Notes under the pieces: model-generated
Databases searched by the model: none
Seen by the model: the letters and a program-made list of their open reading frames with translations, nothing else
What the model was told of the DNA's origin: nothing
Origin: Pseudomonas faucium
GTDB lineage: Bacteria > Pseudomonadota > Gammaproteobacteria > Pseudomonadales > Pseudomonadaceae
Reading direction: 5' to 3'
Assembly: GCF_021602585.1 (NCBI RefSeq)
Contig: NZ_BQIP01000014.1
Span: 79,018 to 143,017, forward strand
Length of the DNA stretch: 64,000 bases
Position numbers and translations under genes: made by a program
Part shown: in pieces, positions 42,474 through 50,551 of the stretch
How positions within the stretch are numbered: the first letter of the stretch is position 1
Layout of the letters: every line of letters starts with the position of its first letter

Positions 42474-44708
42474 ATGCCCTTCGTACCTCCCAAGGATCAA
42501 CACTGCAACGGTGATGATCCGACCACCCCAGCGACTGCTGGCCCCTGCGTGAAGACGCTGCCAGCGCTCGAACGCAGCAAATTCGGCGGCACGCCTCGCC
42601 GCCCTGGGCGGCCAGGCGACGCTGACGACCCTCCGGTATCGCGCAGTGACCTCAGCAAAGGTCACGACCAATTGGTCGTACATCGGGAGGCGCGCATCAA
42701 CTGGCGCGTGCTGCTGATTTCGTCAATGGTGATCCTGGCGTTTTCCATTGCCACGATCCTCATGCCCGATGCAGCACGCTCGACGATGAAGCACACCACC
42801 GACTGGATTGCGACGAATCTGGGTTGGTACTACGTGCTGACGATGACCCTGGTCATCGGCTTCGTGCTGTGGGTCGCGTTTTCCAAAGAAGGGGACGTGC
42901 GCATCGGCCCTGACCACTCGCGGCCGCAGTACAAGCTGGTGACCTGGGTCGCCATGCTGTTCGCCGCAGGGGTCGGCATTGACATGCTGTTCTATTCGGT
43001 CACAGGCCCGGTCGTGCAGTACTTGCACCCGCCCAGCGGCGAAGGCGGTACTGCCCAGGCCATGCAGGATGCGGTGGTCTGGACCATGTTTCACTATGGC
43101 ATCGCCGGCTGGGCGATGTATGCCCTGCTGGGTATGGCCATGGGTTACTTCGCCTATCGGTGGGACATGCCGCTGTCGATTCGCGCCGCGCTCTACCCGC
43201 TGTTTGGCAAGCGCGTGCGCGGCCCCTTGGGCGATGGCATCAGCATCATTGCGCTGGTTGGCACCGTGTTTGGCGTCGCCACGTCGATGGGTATCGGTGT
43301 GGTACTGCTGAGCGTTGGTTTTTCGCTGTTGTTCGGCCTGGAACAGGGCCTGTCATTACAGATCGCATTGGTGCTGGGGGCTGTAGCGTTGACCATTGCC
43401 GCCACCACCTCCGGGGTTGACCGAGGCATCCGCTGGATCGCCGAGCTGAACCTTTGGAGCGCCGTGGCGATGATGCTGTACATCCTGATAACAGGGCAGA
43501 CGGCGTTCTTGTTGAATGCACTGGTGTCGAACATCGGCCAGTTTCTCGTCAGCTTCCCCGCGCGTACATTCCAGACGTTTGCCTACGAGCCCGACGGGGC
43601 CGGCTGGATGGCGGGGTGGACGTTGTTTTTCTGGGCCTTCTGGCTGGCCTGGGGGCCCTTCGTCGGTGTGTTCCTGGCGCGAATCTCGCGCGGCCGCACC
43701 TTGCGGGAATTCGTCCTTGCGGCAGTCACAGCGCCAGTGCTTTGCGACTTCATCATTGTCTCGCTGTTCGGCAACAGCGCACTGTTCCAGGTGCTTGAGG
43801 GCAACACCGAGTTCGCCACGCTGGCGATGGACAGCCCCGAGCAGGGTTGGTACGCACTGCTGCAGATGTTCCCAGGCTCGATGTTTCTGATTGGCCTGGC
43901 AACGCTGTCCGGCTTGCTGTTCTACCTCACCAGCGCCAACTCCGGGGCGATGGTGATGTCGAACTTTTCTGCAACGATCCCTGACCCTGCCCAAGACGGC
44001 CCGAGCTGGCTGCGTATCTTCTGGGCCTTGCTCACGGCCATGCTCACGGTGGCGATGCTGGTCGCAGGCGGGGTCACGACCATGGAGTATGCAACGCTGA
44101 TCTTCGCGCTACCGGTGACGATCATCACTTACCTGGTGATGGCATCCTTCTACAAGGTATTGCGCATGGAACGTGCCGAACGTGAAGGGCGCGTGCTGCG
44201 CCGGCCCTCGATGGCGGCTGGCGGCGGGCAGGTCCCGGAGCGCTCGTGGAAGCAACGGCTTGAGCACCTGCGGGCGTACCCAACGCTGCGCCAGGTCACT
44301 CAGTTCCTTGACCGAACAGTGGGCCCTGCGCTGGACGAGGTCGTCGCTGAATTTCGCCAGCAGGGCTATGACGTCATCCGCGAAAGCCTGGTCAATACCC
44401 GCGGCGTCGAGGAACCGATGCTGCGGGTATCGATGGACAGCTTCCGGGACTTCCATTACCACGTCGCCATTGTCGAGGCGCCTGTGCCCATGTTCAGTGG
44501 CCGCATGACGCGCGAGATCGATGTCTATTACCGTTTGGAGGTGTTCACCCAGACGGGGTCTGGTGGTTATGACTTGATGGGCCTGACCAAGCAGCAGGTC
44601 ATGGACGATGTGCTCAATCGCTATGAGGCCCACTTGGCGTTCCTTGTGTTCTCCAGCGAGAACGCCACCCCCTCCGTGCTGACACCCAGGCATTGCCTTG
44701 ATCGCTGA
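42474..44708 (+). CDS. betT: BCCT-family choline/betaine transporter BetT
   Basis: High-affinity choline:proton symporter of 744 residues with 12 membrane helices (about 80-560). The BCCT signature is the Trp-rich GWTLFFWAFWLAWGPFVGVFLARISRGRTLREF. A cytoplasmic C-terminal domain of about 170 residues ends the protein (FLDRTVGPALDEVVAEFRQQGYDV, HYHVAIVEAPVPMF), the osmosensing region of BetT. The N-terminus carries about 70 polar residues beyond E. coli BetT. The ATG is supported by AGGAGA seven bases upstream. No bet dehydrogenase genes are adjacent. Confidence 0.92.
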   Translation: MPFVPPKDQHCNGDDPTTPATAGPCVKTLPALERSKFGGTPRRPGRPGDADDPPVSRSDLSKGHDQLVVHREARINWRVLLISSMVILAFSIATILMPDAARSTMKHTTDWIATNLGWYYVLTMTLVIGFVLWVAFSKEGDVRIGPDHSRPQYKLVTWVAMLFAAGVGIDMLFYSVTGPVVQYLHPPSGEGGTAQAMQDAVVWTMFHYGIAGWAMYALLGMAMGYFAYRWDMPLSIRAALYPLFGKRVRGPLGDGISIIALVGTVFGVATSMGIGVVLLSVGFSLLFGLEQGLSLQIALVLGAVALTIAATTSGVDRGIRWIAELNLWSAVAMMLYILITGQTAFLLNALVSNIGQFLVSFPARTFQTFAYEPDGAGWMAGWTLFFWAFWLAWGPFVGVFLARISRGRTLREFVLAAVTAPVLCDFIIVSLFGNSALFQVLEGNTEFATLAMDSPEQGWYALLQMFPGSMFLIGLATLSGLLFYLTSANSGAMVMSNFSATIPDPAQDGPSWLRIFWALLTAMLTVAMLVAGGVTTMEYATLIFALPVTIITYLVMASFYKVLRMERAEREGRVLRRPSMAAGGGQVPERSWKQRLEHLRAYPTLRQVTQFLDRTVGPALDEVVAEFRQQGYDVIRESLVNTRGVEEPMLRVSMDSFRDFHYHVAIVEAPVPMFSGRMTREIDVYYRLEVFTQTGSGGYDLMGLTKQQVMDDVLNRYEAHLAFLVFSSENATPSVLTPRHCLDR

Positions 44709-44737
44709 TGGCGCACGGTAGCGGCAGGCGAAGAAGA

Positions 44738-44764
44738 GGGCCAGCGCCTTCGCGTGGCCCTTTT
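44738..44764 (+). terminator. Rho-independent terminator of betT
   Basis: GGGCCAGCG / CGCGTGGCCC stem with a CCTT loop, followed by TTTT, 30 bp after the betT stop and just before the end of the convergent PBP1A gene. Confidence 0.8.
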
Positions 44765-44773
44765 GGGCCTGTA

Positions 44774-47116
44774 TCAGAACAGGTCCTGCAGGGTTTGCTG
44801 CGTGGCGTTCAGCGATGGGTCACCCCCCTGCGTGGTGCTCATCGCCGGCGCGCTCTCGGCCTTGAACACTTCCATGGCCGTCTGCGGCCCCTGCGCCGAT
44901 GCCGCCGTCCCGTCCGCCGTGTTGATCAGCCGGGTTACCACCCCGTCGGGCATGGGCTGCGAGTTGGGGGCTGTTCCGGCAAGTGCCGCCTGCATGTAGT
45001 CCATCCAGATGGGCAGGGCGATGGTCACGCCCCATTCGCGCCGCCCCAGGCTTTGCGGCTGATCGAAACCTGCCCAGACGCTCGTCACGTAGTCGCCGTT
45101 GTAGCCAGTGAACCAGGAGTCCTTGGCTTCGTTGGTGGTGCCCGTCTTGCCCGCGATGTCGGGGCGATGCAGGGCGGAAGCGGCGCGGCCGGTACCTCGC
45201 TTGATGACATCCTGGAGCATGCTGGTGAGCAGGTAGGTCGTGCGGCTGTCCACGACCTGTTCTGCGGCTACTTCAGGTGCCGGGTTGTCGGCGCTGGGCG
45301 CGGAACGCGGGGTGGCCTTGAAGACGATGCGGCCTGCGCGGTCTTCGACCCGGTCGATGAAGAAAGGCGTGACCTTGTAGCCGCCGTTGGCGAGCACGCT
45401 CCAGCCACCGACCACCGCCATGGGGGTCACGGACGCCGTGCCCAGGGCCAGGGAAAGGTTGCGCGGCATGTCGTTGGCGTCGAAACCGAAACGCGTGATG
45501 TAGTCGATGGTCGAATCGACGCCCATGGCTTGCAGCAGGCGTATCGAGATCATGTTTCTGGAGCGATACAGCGCTTCGCGCAGGCGAATGGGGCCGAGGA
45601 AGGTGCGGTTTTCGTTCTGCGGGCGCCATGCCGGCCCCGCGTAGTCGCCGCCCAGCACGATGGGCGCGTCGTTGACGATGCTCGCCGGCGTATAGCCGTT
45701 GTCGAGCGCCGCACAGTAGATGAAGGGCTTGAAGCTTGAGCCCGGTTGCCGTTTGGCCTGTACCACGCGGTTGAAACCGCTCTGGTTGAAATCGAAGCCG
45801 CCGACCAGGGCCTTGATCGCGCCATTGCCCGGCGCTACCGACACCAGCGCGCCTTGCGCGTCGGGCACCTGGCTGAAGCGGCGCTGGGAGCCTGCCCGCT
45901 CAACGCGGATCACATCGCCCGGCCTGACGATGTCTGCAGGCCGTGCTGGTTGGCGCCCCTGTGCGCTGTGGTTGATGAAGGGGCGGGCCCACGCCATCGT
46001 CTGCCAGGCGACGTCGTGTTGCTGGCCGGCCTGGTCGAGCACGGCGATGCGGTCGGCGAGCACCTTGGTCACCGCCACAGCTTCCAGGCCGCCCAGTAGC
46101 GGATACCCTTTCAACCTTTCCTGCCATGCTGGGCTCAGGCTGCCGGTGAGGTGGCCTTCGGGGCCGCGATAGCCGTGGCGCTTGTCGTAGGTTTTCAAAC
46201 CGCTCTGCAGTGCAGCGTTGGCCGCCGCCTGCAGCGTGCCGGAGACCGTCGTCACCACGCGAAAGCCTTGCGTGTAGGCGTCATCCCCGTAGCGGCTGAC
46301 CATCTGCGCCCGGACCATTTCGGCGATGTAGGGCGCACTGACCTCGGGCGCAGGCGCGTGATAGCGCGCGGTCACGGGGGCTGCCAGCGCGGCGTGGTAG
46401 CGGGCCTGGTCGATGCTACCCAGCGCGTACATTCGCCCCAGAATCCAGTCGCGGCGTTGTTTGGCCCTTGCTGGGTTGTTGACAGGGTTGAAGCGTGAGG
46501 GCGCCTTGGGCAAGCCCGCGATCATCGCGGTCTGCGCCAGGGTCAGTTGGGACACCGGCTTGCCGTAATAGATCTGCGCGGCGGCTGCGATGCCATAGGC
46601 CCGTTTGCCCAGGTAGATCTTGTTGACGTAGAGGTTGAAGATTTCGTCCTTGGTCAATGTGCGTTCAATGCGCAAGGCCAGCAGTATCTCGGTGAGTTTG
46701 CGTGAGAACGTCTTCTCTTTGCTCAAGAAGAAGTTCTTGGCCACCTGCATGGTGATGGTGCTGCCACCCGAGCGCACGTGCCCGCTGCTGATCAACTCCA
46801 TGGCCGCACGCAGCAGGCCTGTGGGGTCGACGCCACGGTGATGGTAGAAATTGGCATCCTCCGCAGCCATGAAGGCGGCCAGGAAGTCGCCGGGGATTTG
46901 CGAGGAGGGCAGGGGGATACGGCGTATCTCGCCAAATTCGGCGATCAGCTTGCCTTCTGCGCTGTATACCTGCAGCGGCTCTTGCAGTTGCACGGCCTTG
47001 AGGGTTTCTACATCGGGCAATTGTGGGTCGAGGTACAGATAGGTGCCGCTTGCACCCAGCACCAGCACGCTGGCAAGTGCCAGGGCACACCAGCCCAGGG
47101 CCTTAGAAAGCCGCAT
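44774..47116 (-). CDS. mrcA: Accessory class A penicillin-binding protein (PBP1A-type)
   Basis: Bifunctional peptidoglycan synthase of 780 residues. It has an N-terminal membrane anchor (about 8-28) and a GT51 glycosyltransferase with catalytic E86 in AAEDANFYHHRG and GGSTITMQVAKN. An OB-like region leads to a transpeptidase with S460-x-x-K463 in RQPGSSFKPF, S519-R-N and K657-TG. All active sites are intact. It polymerises glycan strands and cross-links peptides in the periplasm. The usual Pseudomonas ponA lies beside pilMNOPQ; here it is 42 bp downstream of a PBP2 gene in the same direction, so this is probably a second copy. Confidence 0.88.
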   Translation of the reverse strand: MRLSKALGWCALALASVLVLGASGTYLYLDPQLPDVETLKAVQLQEPLQVYSAEGKLIAEFGEIRRIPLPSSQIPGDFLAAFMAAEDANFYHHRGVDPTGLLRAAMELISSGHVRSGGSTITMQVAKNFFLSKEKTFSRKLTEILLALRIERTLTKDEIFNLYVNKIYLGKRAYGIAAAAQIYYGKPVSQLTLAQTAMIAGLPKAPSRFNPVNNPARAKQRRDWILGRMYALGSIDQARYHAALAAPVTARYHAPAPEVSAPYIAEMVRAQMVSRYGDDAYTQGFRVVTTVSGTLQAAANAALQSGLKTYDKRHGYRGPEGHLTGSLSPAWQERLKGYPLLGGLEAVAVTKVLADRIAVLDQAGQQHDVAWQTMAWARPFINHSAQGRQPARPADIVRPGDVIRVERAGSQRRFSQVPDAQGALVSVAPGNGAIKALVGGFDFNQSGFNRVVQAKRQPGSSFKPFIYCAALDNGYTPASIVNDAPIVLGGDYAGPAWRPQNENRTFLGPIRLREALYRSRNMISIRLLQAMGVDSTIDYITRFGFDANDMPRNLSLALGTASVTPMAVVGGWSVLANGGYKVTPFFIDRVEDRAGRIVFKATPRSAPSADNPAPEVAAEQVVDSRTTYLLTSMLQDVIKRGTGRAASALHRPDIAGKTGTTNEAKDSWFTGYNGDYVTSVWAGFDQPQSLGRREWGVTIALPIWMDYMQAALAGTAPNSQPMPDGVVTRLINTADGTAASAQGPQTAMEVFKAESAPAMSTTQGGDPSLNATQQTLQDLF

Positions 47117-47158
47117 TCGTTGCTCCTTGAGTGGGTATATCGATGGCGGTGGGGAGCG

Positions 47159-49069
47159 TCAGAGCATTCCAACGCGTGCGTCGGTCGAGGCGTGTTGCAG
47201 GGCATGCGCGACGTCGAATTGCGGTTTGAGCTGCCCGTGTGCATCCAGTAGCCAGGCGTCCATGACCTTCCTGACCACCGGCCCTGCGACCCGGGCCCCG
47301 GCTTCGCCGTTCTCGATCATCACGGCGACCACGATGGCCGGGCGTTGCGCGGGGGCAAAGGCGACGAAAAGGGCGTTGTCGCGGTGGCGTTCGCGGGTCT
47401 TGTTGCGGTTGTAGCGCTCGCCCTGCCTGATCGCGATGACCTGCGCCGTGCCACTCTTGCCGGCCATGCGGTAGGGCGCGCCCTGGGCTGCCCGGCGCCC
47501 GGCACCGCGCGGGTTGTGCATGACCATCTCCATGCCCTTTGCCACCTCGCGCCAGGTGTCGGGGTTTTTCAGGGTGATGTTGGGCAGCGGGTGGGGGTCG
47601 GCCGGTTTTTGCCCGCCAATCGACAGCGCCAGGTGCGGCCGATGCCAGATGCCTCTGCTGGCAATCAGGCTGGTGGCCTGGGCCATCTGCAGCGGCGTCA
47701 TCTGCACGTAGCCCTGGCCGATGCCGGCGATCAGCGTTTCGCCGGGGTACCACTGCTGGCGGCGGGTGGCGCGTTTCCAGGCCGGGGAGGGCATCAGCCC
47801 GGGCGCTTCCTCGAACAGGTCGATCGACACCCGCTGCCCCAGGCCGAACGCGGTGAGGTAGCTGTGCAACCGCTCGATACCCAGCCTGTGGGCCAGGTCG
47901 TAGAAGTAGGTGTCATTGGAGCGCATGATCGCGTCGTACATATCCACCCAGCCGTCGCCGGCCCGATTCCAGTTGCGGTACTTGTGCCGGTAGTTGGGCA
48001 GCTCGTAGTAGCCACGGTCGAATACCCGCTGGGAGGGGGTGATGACGCCACTGTCCAGCCCTGCAACCAGCACCATCGGTTTGATGGTCGAGGCCGGGGG
48101 GTAGAGGCCGCGTAGCACGCGGTTGAACAGCGGCATGTCGGCTGAATCGCGCAAGGCTGCGTAGGCCGGGGCCGTGATGCCCTTGACGAAAGGGTTGGGG
48201 TCGAAGCTGGGCCGGCTGACCATGGCCAGCACTTCGCCAGTTGCCGGGTCCAGGGCGACCACAGCGCCACGCCGGTCGCCCAGGGCCTGCTCGGCAGCAC
48301 CTTGCAGTGACGCGTCGATGGTCAGCACGATGTCCTGGCCTGGGGTCGGGTTGTGCCGGCCCAGCACGCGGATCACCTTGCCTTGCGCATTGGTTTCCAC
48401 TTCTTCGAAACCCATCTGGCCATGCAGGGCGTTTTCATAGAAGCGCTCGATGCCGGTTTTGCCGATCTGTTCCGTGCTCAGGTATTTTGCGTGGTCGAGT
48501 TGCTTGTACTCTTTTTCATTGATGCGCCCGACATAACCCACCGAATGGGCAAAGTGTTCGGCCAACGGGTACACCCGTGAAAACTGTGCGTGAACATCTA
48601 CGCCCGGCAGTTGAAATTGATTCACTGCCACCCGTGCGATCTGCTGTTCGGTGAGGTCCGTCATCAACACCACGGGCTCGAAGGCTCTGCCCCTGCGGTG
48701 CAAGGCCCGGTCCAGCTTGTCGCGTTGACCGGCGCTCAAACCCAGCACCTGGCACAACTGGCTGACCACGGCCTTGGTATCGCCCGCGCGTTCGCGGGTG
48801 ATGGTCAGGTTGAAGGTGGGGATGTTGTCGGCCAGCACGACGTTGTTGCGGTCATAGATGATGCCCCGTGCTGCTGCGAGCGGCCGCACATGCACGCGGT
48901 TCTTTTCTGCGACCGCAACGTGTAGATCATGCTGAGTGACTTGCAGGAAGTACAACCGGCACACCAGTGCGGTTGTCAGGGCCAGGACCAGTATGGCGCT
49001 GGCGATAATTCTTGTTTTTACAATCCTGTGGCTGGCTTCCCTGTCCTGTAGTTCGGTGGGATGTGTCAT
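47159..49069 (-). CDS. mrdA: Accessory class B penicillin-binding protein 2 (elongation-type)
   Basis: D,D-transpeptidase of 636 residues of the PBP2/MrdA type. A membrane helix lies at about 20-42 (IIASAILVLALTTALVCRLYFLQ), then the pedestal domain (ARGIIYDRNNVVLADNIPTFNL). The transpeptidase has S327-T-I-K330 in YPPASTIKPM, S384-N-D and K538-SG in MAGKSGTAQ. It cross-links side-wall peptidoglycan with a RodA-type SEDS polymerase, but no rodA, mreBCD or rlpA is adjacent, unlike the standard mrdA locus. It is upstream of and probably co-transcribed with the PBP1A gene. Confidence 0.88.
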   Translation of the reverse strand: MTHPTELQDREASHRIVKTRIIASAILVLALTTALVCRLYFLQVTQHDLHVAVAEKNRVHVRPLAAARGIIYDRNNVVLADNIPTFNLTITRERAGDTKAVVSQLCQVLGLSAGQRDKLDRALHRRGRAFEPVVLMTDLTEQQIARVAVNQFQLPGVDVHAQFSRVYPLAEHFAHSVGYVGRINEKEYKQLDHAKYLSTEQIGKTGIERFYENALHGQMGFEEVETNAQGKVIRVLGRHNPTPGQDIVLTIDASLQGAAEQALGDRRGAVVALDPATGEVLAMVSRPSFDPNPFVKGITAPAYAALRDSADMPLFNRVLRGLYPPASTIKPMVLVAGLDSGVITPSQRVFDRGYYELPNYRHKYRNWNRAGDGWVDMYDAIMRSNDTYFYDLAHRLGIERLHSYLTAFGLGQRVSIDLFEEAPGLMPSPAWKRATRRQQWYPGETLIAGIGQGYVQMTPLQMAQATSLIASRGIWHRPHLALSIGGQKPADPHPLPNITLKNPDTWREVAKGMEMVMHNPRGAGRRAAQGAPYRMAGKSGTAQVIAIRQGERYNRNKTRERHRDNALFVAFAPAQRPAIVVAVMIENGEAGARVAGPVVRKVMDAWLLDAHGQLKPQFDVAHALQHASTDARVGML

Positions 49070-49204
49070 CTGGAAATACTTACCGCTTTTTGCAGGCCTT
49101 ACGCTTTGGATTTTTTATTCTAAGGTGCGTGAAGTATTCATCAATGCGCACTTCGGGCTATCTGATATCAACCCGGTTGATGTCGCACAAGGGCTATTGC
49201 GGGC

Positions 49205-50116
49205 TCAGGTCAGGCAAAAGGTTTTATCCACCAGCTCGATGATCATCGCCTTGACCCTTTGCAGCGTGCTGTCGTGCTTGCTGCCCACTCGCGTGCCGAT
49301 TTCCAGGTCGTAGGAGGGCATGGGCACGGGGCAGGGGAATGTTTGCAGCGTGCTGACCCTTTCCATGGCGCGTGCCGCGTGGGTTGGCACCGTGGTGATC
49401 AGTTTCGAGCCCATCAGCAGAAACGGCACGGCGGCAAAGTGCGAGGTCGAGGCGTGGATACGGCGTTTGTAGCCTACGGCATTCAAGCCTTCGTCGACGA
49501 TGCCGACGAAACCCGCCGACGAGACCAGCAGGTGGGGCCGCTGGGCGTAGTCTTCGGCGGTGGTGGGCAGGGTGTTGTCGGCATCGGCAATGCCCAGGTA
49601 ATTGCCCCGGCCAAGGCGCTGCCGGGCGATCAGCGGCGACGACATCCCGCCCGCCGACAAGGCGATGTCTATCTGGTGACGCATCAGCATGTCCTGGACC
49701 AGGCCGCTGTGGGTCTGCCGAAAAATCACCCGCAAGCCATGCAAATGCTCGTCGATCTGCGCTACCAGGCTTTGGCCCAGGGCGATTTCACTGTCATCGG
49801 ACAAACCGAGGGTGATCGTCCTGCCCTTGATGTCCTGGTCACCGCCTGAAAGTGCAAGGGCTTGCCGGCAGCAATTGAGGGCCTCGCCAATCAGCGGTGC
49901 CAGCTCGTTGGCGCGCCGGGTCGGGCGCAGGCCACGGCCGGTGCGCTCGAACAACGGGTCGGCGTAGATTTCACGCAGGCGGCCAAGTGCGGCACTGACC
50001 GCAGGCTGGGTGACGCCCAGGCGTATGGCCGCGCGGCTGGCGCCGCCTTCTTCGATCAGGGCGACGAAAACCCTGAGCAGGTTCAGGTCGACACTTTCGA
50101 TATCAAAGCTGTTCAT
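49205..50116 (-). CDS. LysR-family regulator of the PBP cluster
   Basis: LysR-type regulator of 303 residues with an N-terminal winged helix-turn-helix (FDIESVDLNLLRVFVALIEEGGASRAAIRLGVTQPAVSAALGRLREIYADPLFERTGRGLRPT) and a LysR substrate domain. The gene is upstream of PBP2 (135-bp gap) and divergent from the peptidoglycan-binding protein and PBP3 genes. A symmetric site at its own start suggests autoregulation and control of both directions. A cell-wall fragment as ligand would parallel AmpR, but that is inference. Confidence 0.87.
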   Translation of the reverse strand: MNSFDIESVDLNLLRVFVALIEEGGASRAAIRLGVTQPAVSAALGRLREIYADPLFERTGRGLRPTRRANELAPLIGEALNCCRQALALSGGDQDIKGRTITLGLSDDSEIALGQSLVAQIDEHLHGLRVIFRQTHSGLVQDMLMRHQIDIALSAGGMSSPLIARQRLGRGNYLGIADADNTLPTTAEDYAQRPHLLVSSAGFVGIVDEGLNAVGYKRRIHASTSHFAAVPFLLMGSKLITTVPTHAARAMERVSTLQTFPCPVPMPSYDLEIGTRVGSKHDSTLQRVKAMIIELVDKTFCLT

Positions 50117-50132
50117 ATCAGATATCTTGATA
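50116..50132. promoter_or_regulatory. Putative LysR binding site (T-N11-A)
   Basis: TATCAGATATCTTGATA is a perfect 5-bp inverted repeat (TATCA / TGATA) around a 7-bp centre, containing T-N11-A and ATC-N9-GAT, the LysR box pattern. It touches the LysR start codon and lies in the divergent gap before the peptidoglycan-binding gene. Confidence 0.55.
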
Positions 50133-50228
50133 GTTGATTGATTAATAGTATAGGGGTGCGGACAATGCCCGGCAAATAGTTAGCTAATGCATGAATCGGT
50201 TATTGGTTGGGCAGGTAAATTGATATTG

Positions 50229-50542
50229 ATGAACGCAAGCAAAGTTGTTGCGAGTTTACTGCTGGCTATTGCTGTCGGCACATTGAATGCCGCCTCCATC
50301 GCGCCACAAGGTGAGTTGCACGGCAGTGTAATGACGCCGCTTGGCAAGCAATTGATAACTGAACTTCAAGTCGCACTGCAGGGGCACAACTATTATCAAG
50401 GCGATATCGATGGTTTGGCAGCGAAACACAAGAGGCCATCTATCTGCTGCAGTTGGACCACGCGTTGCCCTTGACCGGGAGCGTCAATGTGCAACTTCTG
50501 GAATGGCTCGGTATTGAACCCCCCGCCTGGCTGTTGCCCTGA
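50229..50542 (+). pseudogene. Frameshifted secreted peptidoglycan-binding-domain protein
   Basis: From the ATG at 50229 the frame gives a signal peptide (MNASKVVASLLLAIAVGTLNAAS) and the first half of a PG_binding_1 domain (LITELQVALQGHNYYQGDIDGLA). It then reads out of frame (KHKRPSICC) to a stop at 50474. The missing half is in another frame from 50423 to 50542: ETQEAIYLLQLDHALPLTGS and then VNVQLLEWLGIEPPAWLLP. Adding one G (GCAGGCGAA in place of GCAGCGAA at about 50420) would join them as DIDGLAGETQEAIYLLQ. It is either a recent inactivating deletion or a sequencing error. It precedes the PBP3 gene by 9 bp. Confidence 0.8.
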
Positions 50543-50551
50543 TTCATCGCT

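Noticed and set aside
42249-42683. Minus-strand frame of 144 codons crossing the betT start
   Set aside because: It overlaps the well-supported betT start and ribosome site and shows no domain. It might be a piece of a dispersed repeat, but this cannot be shown here.
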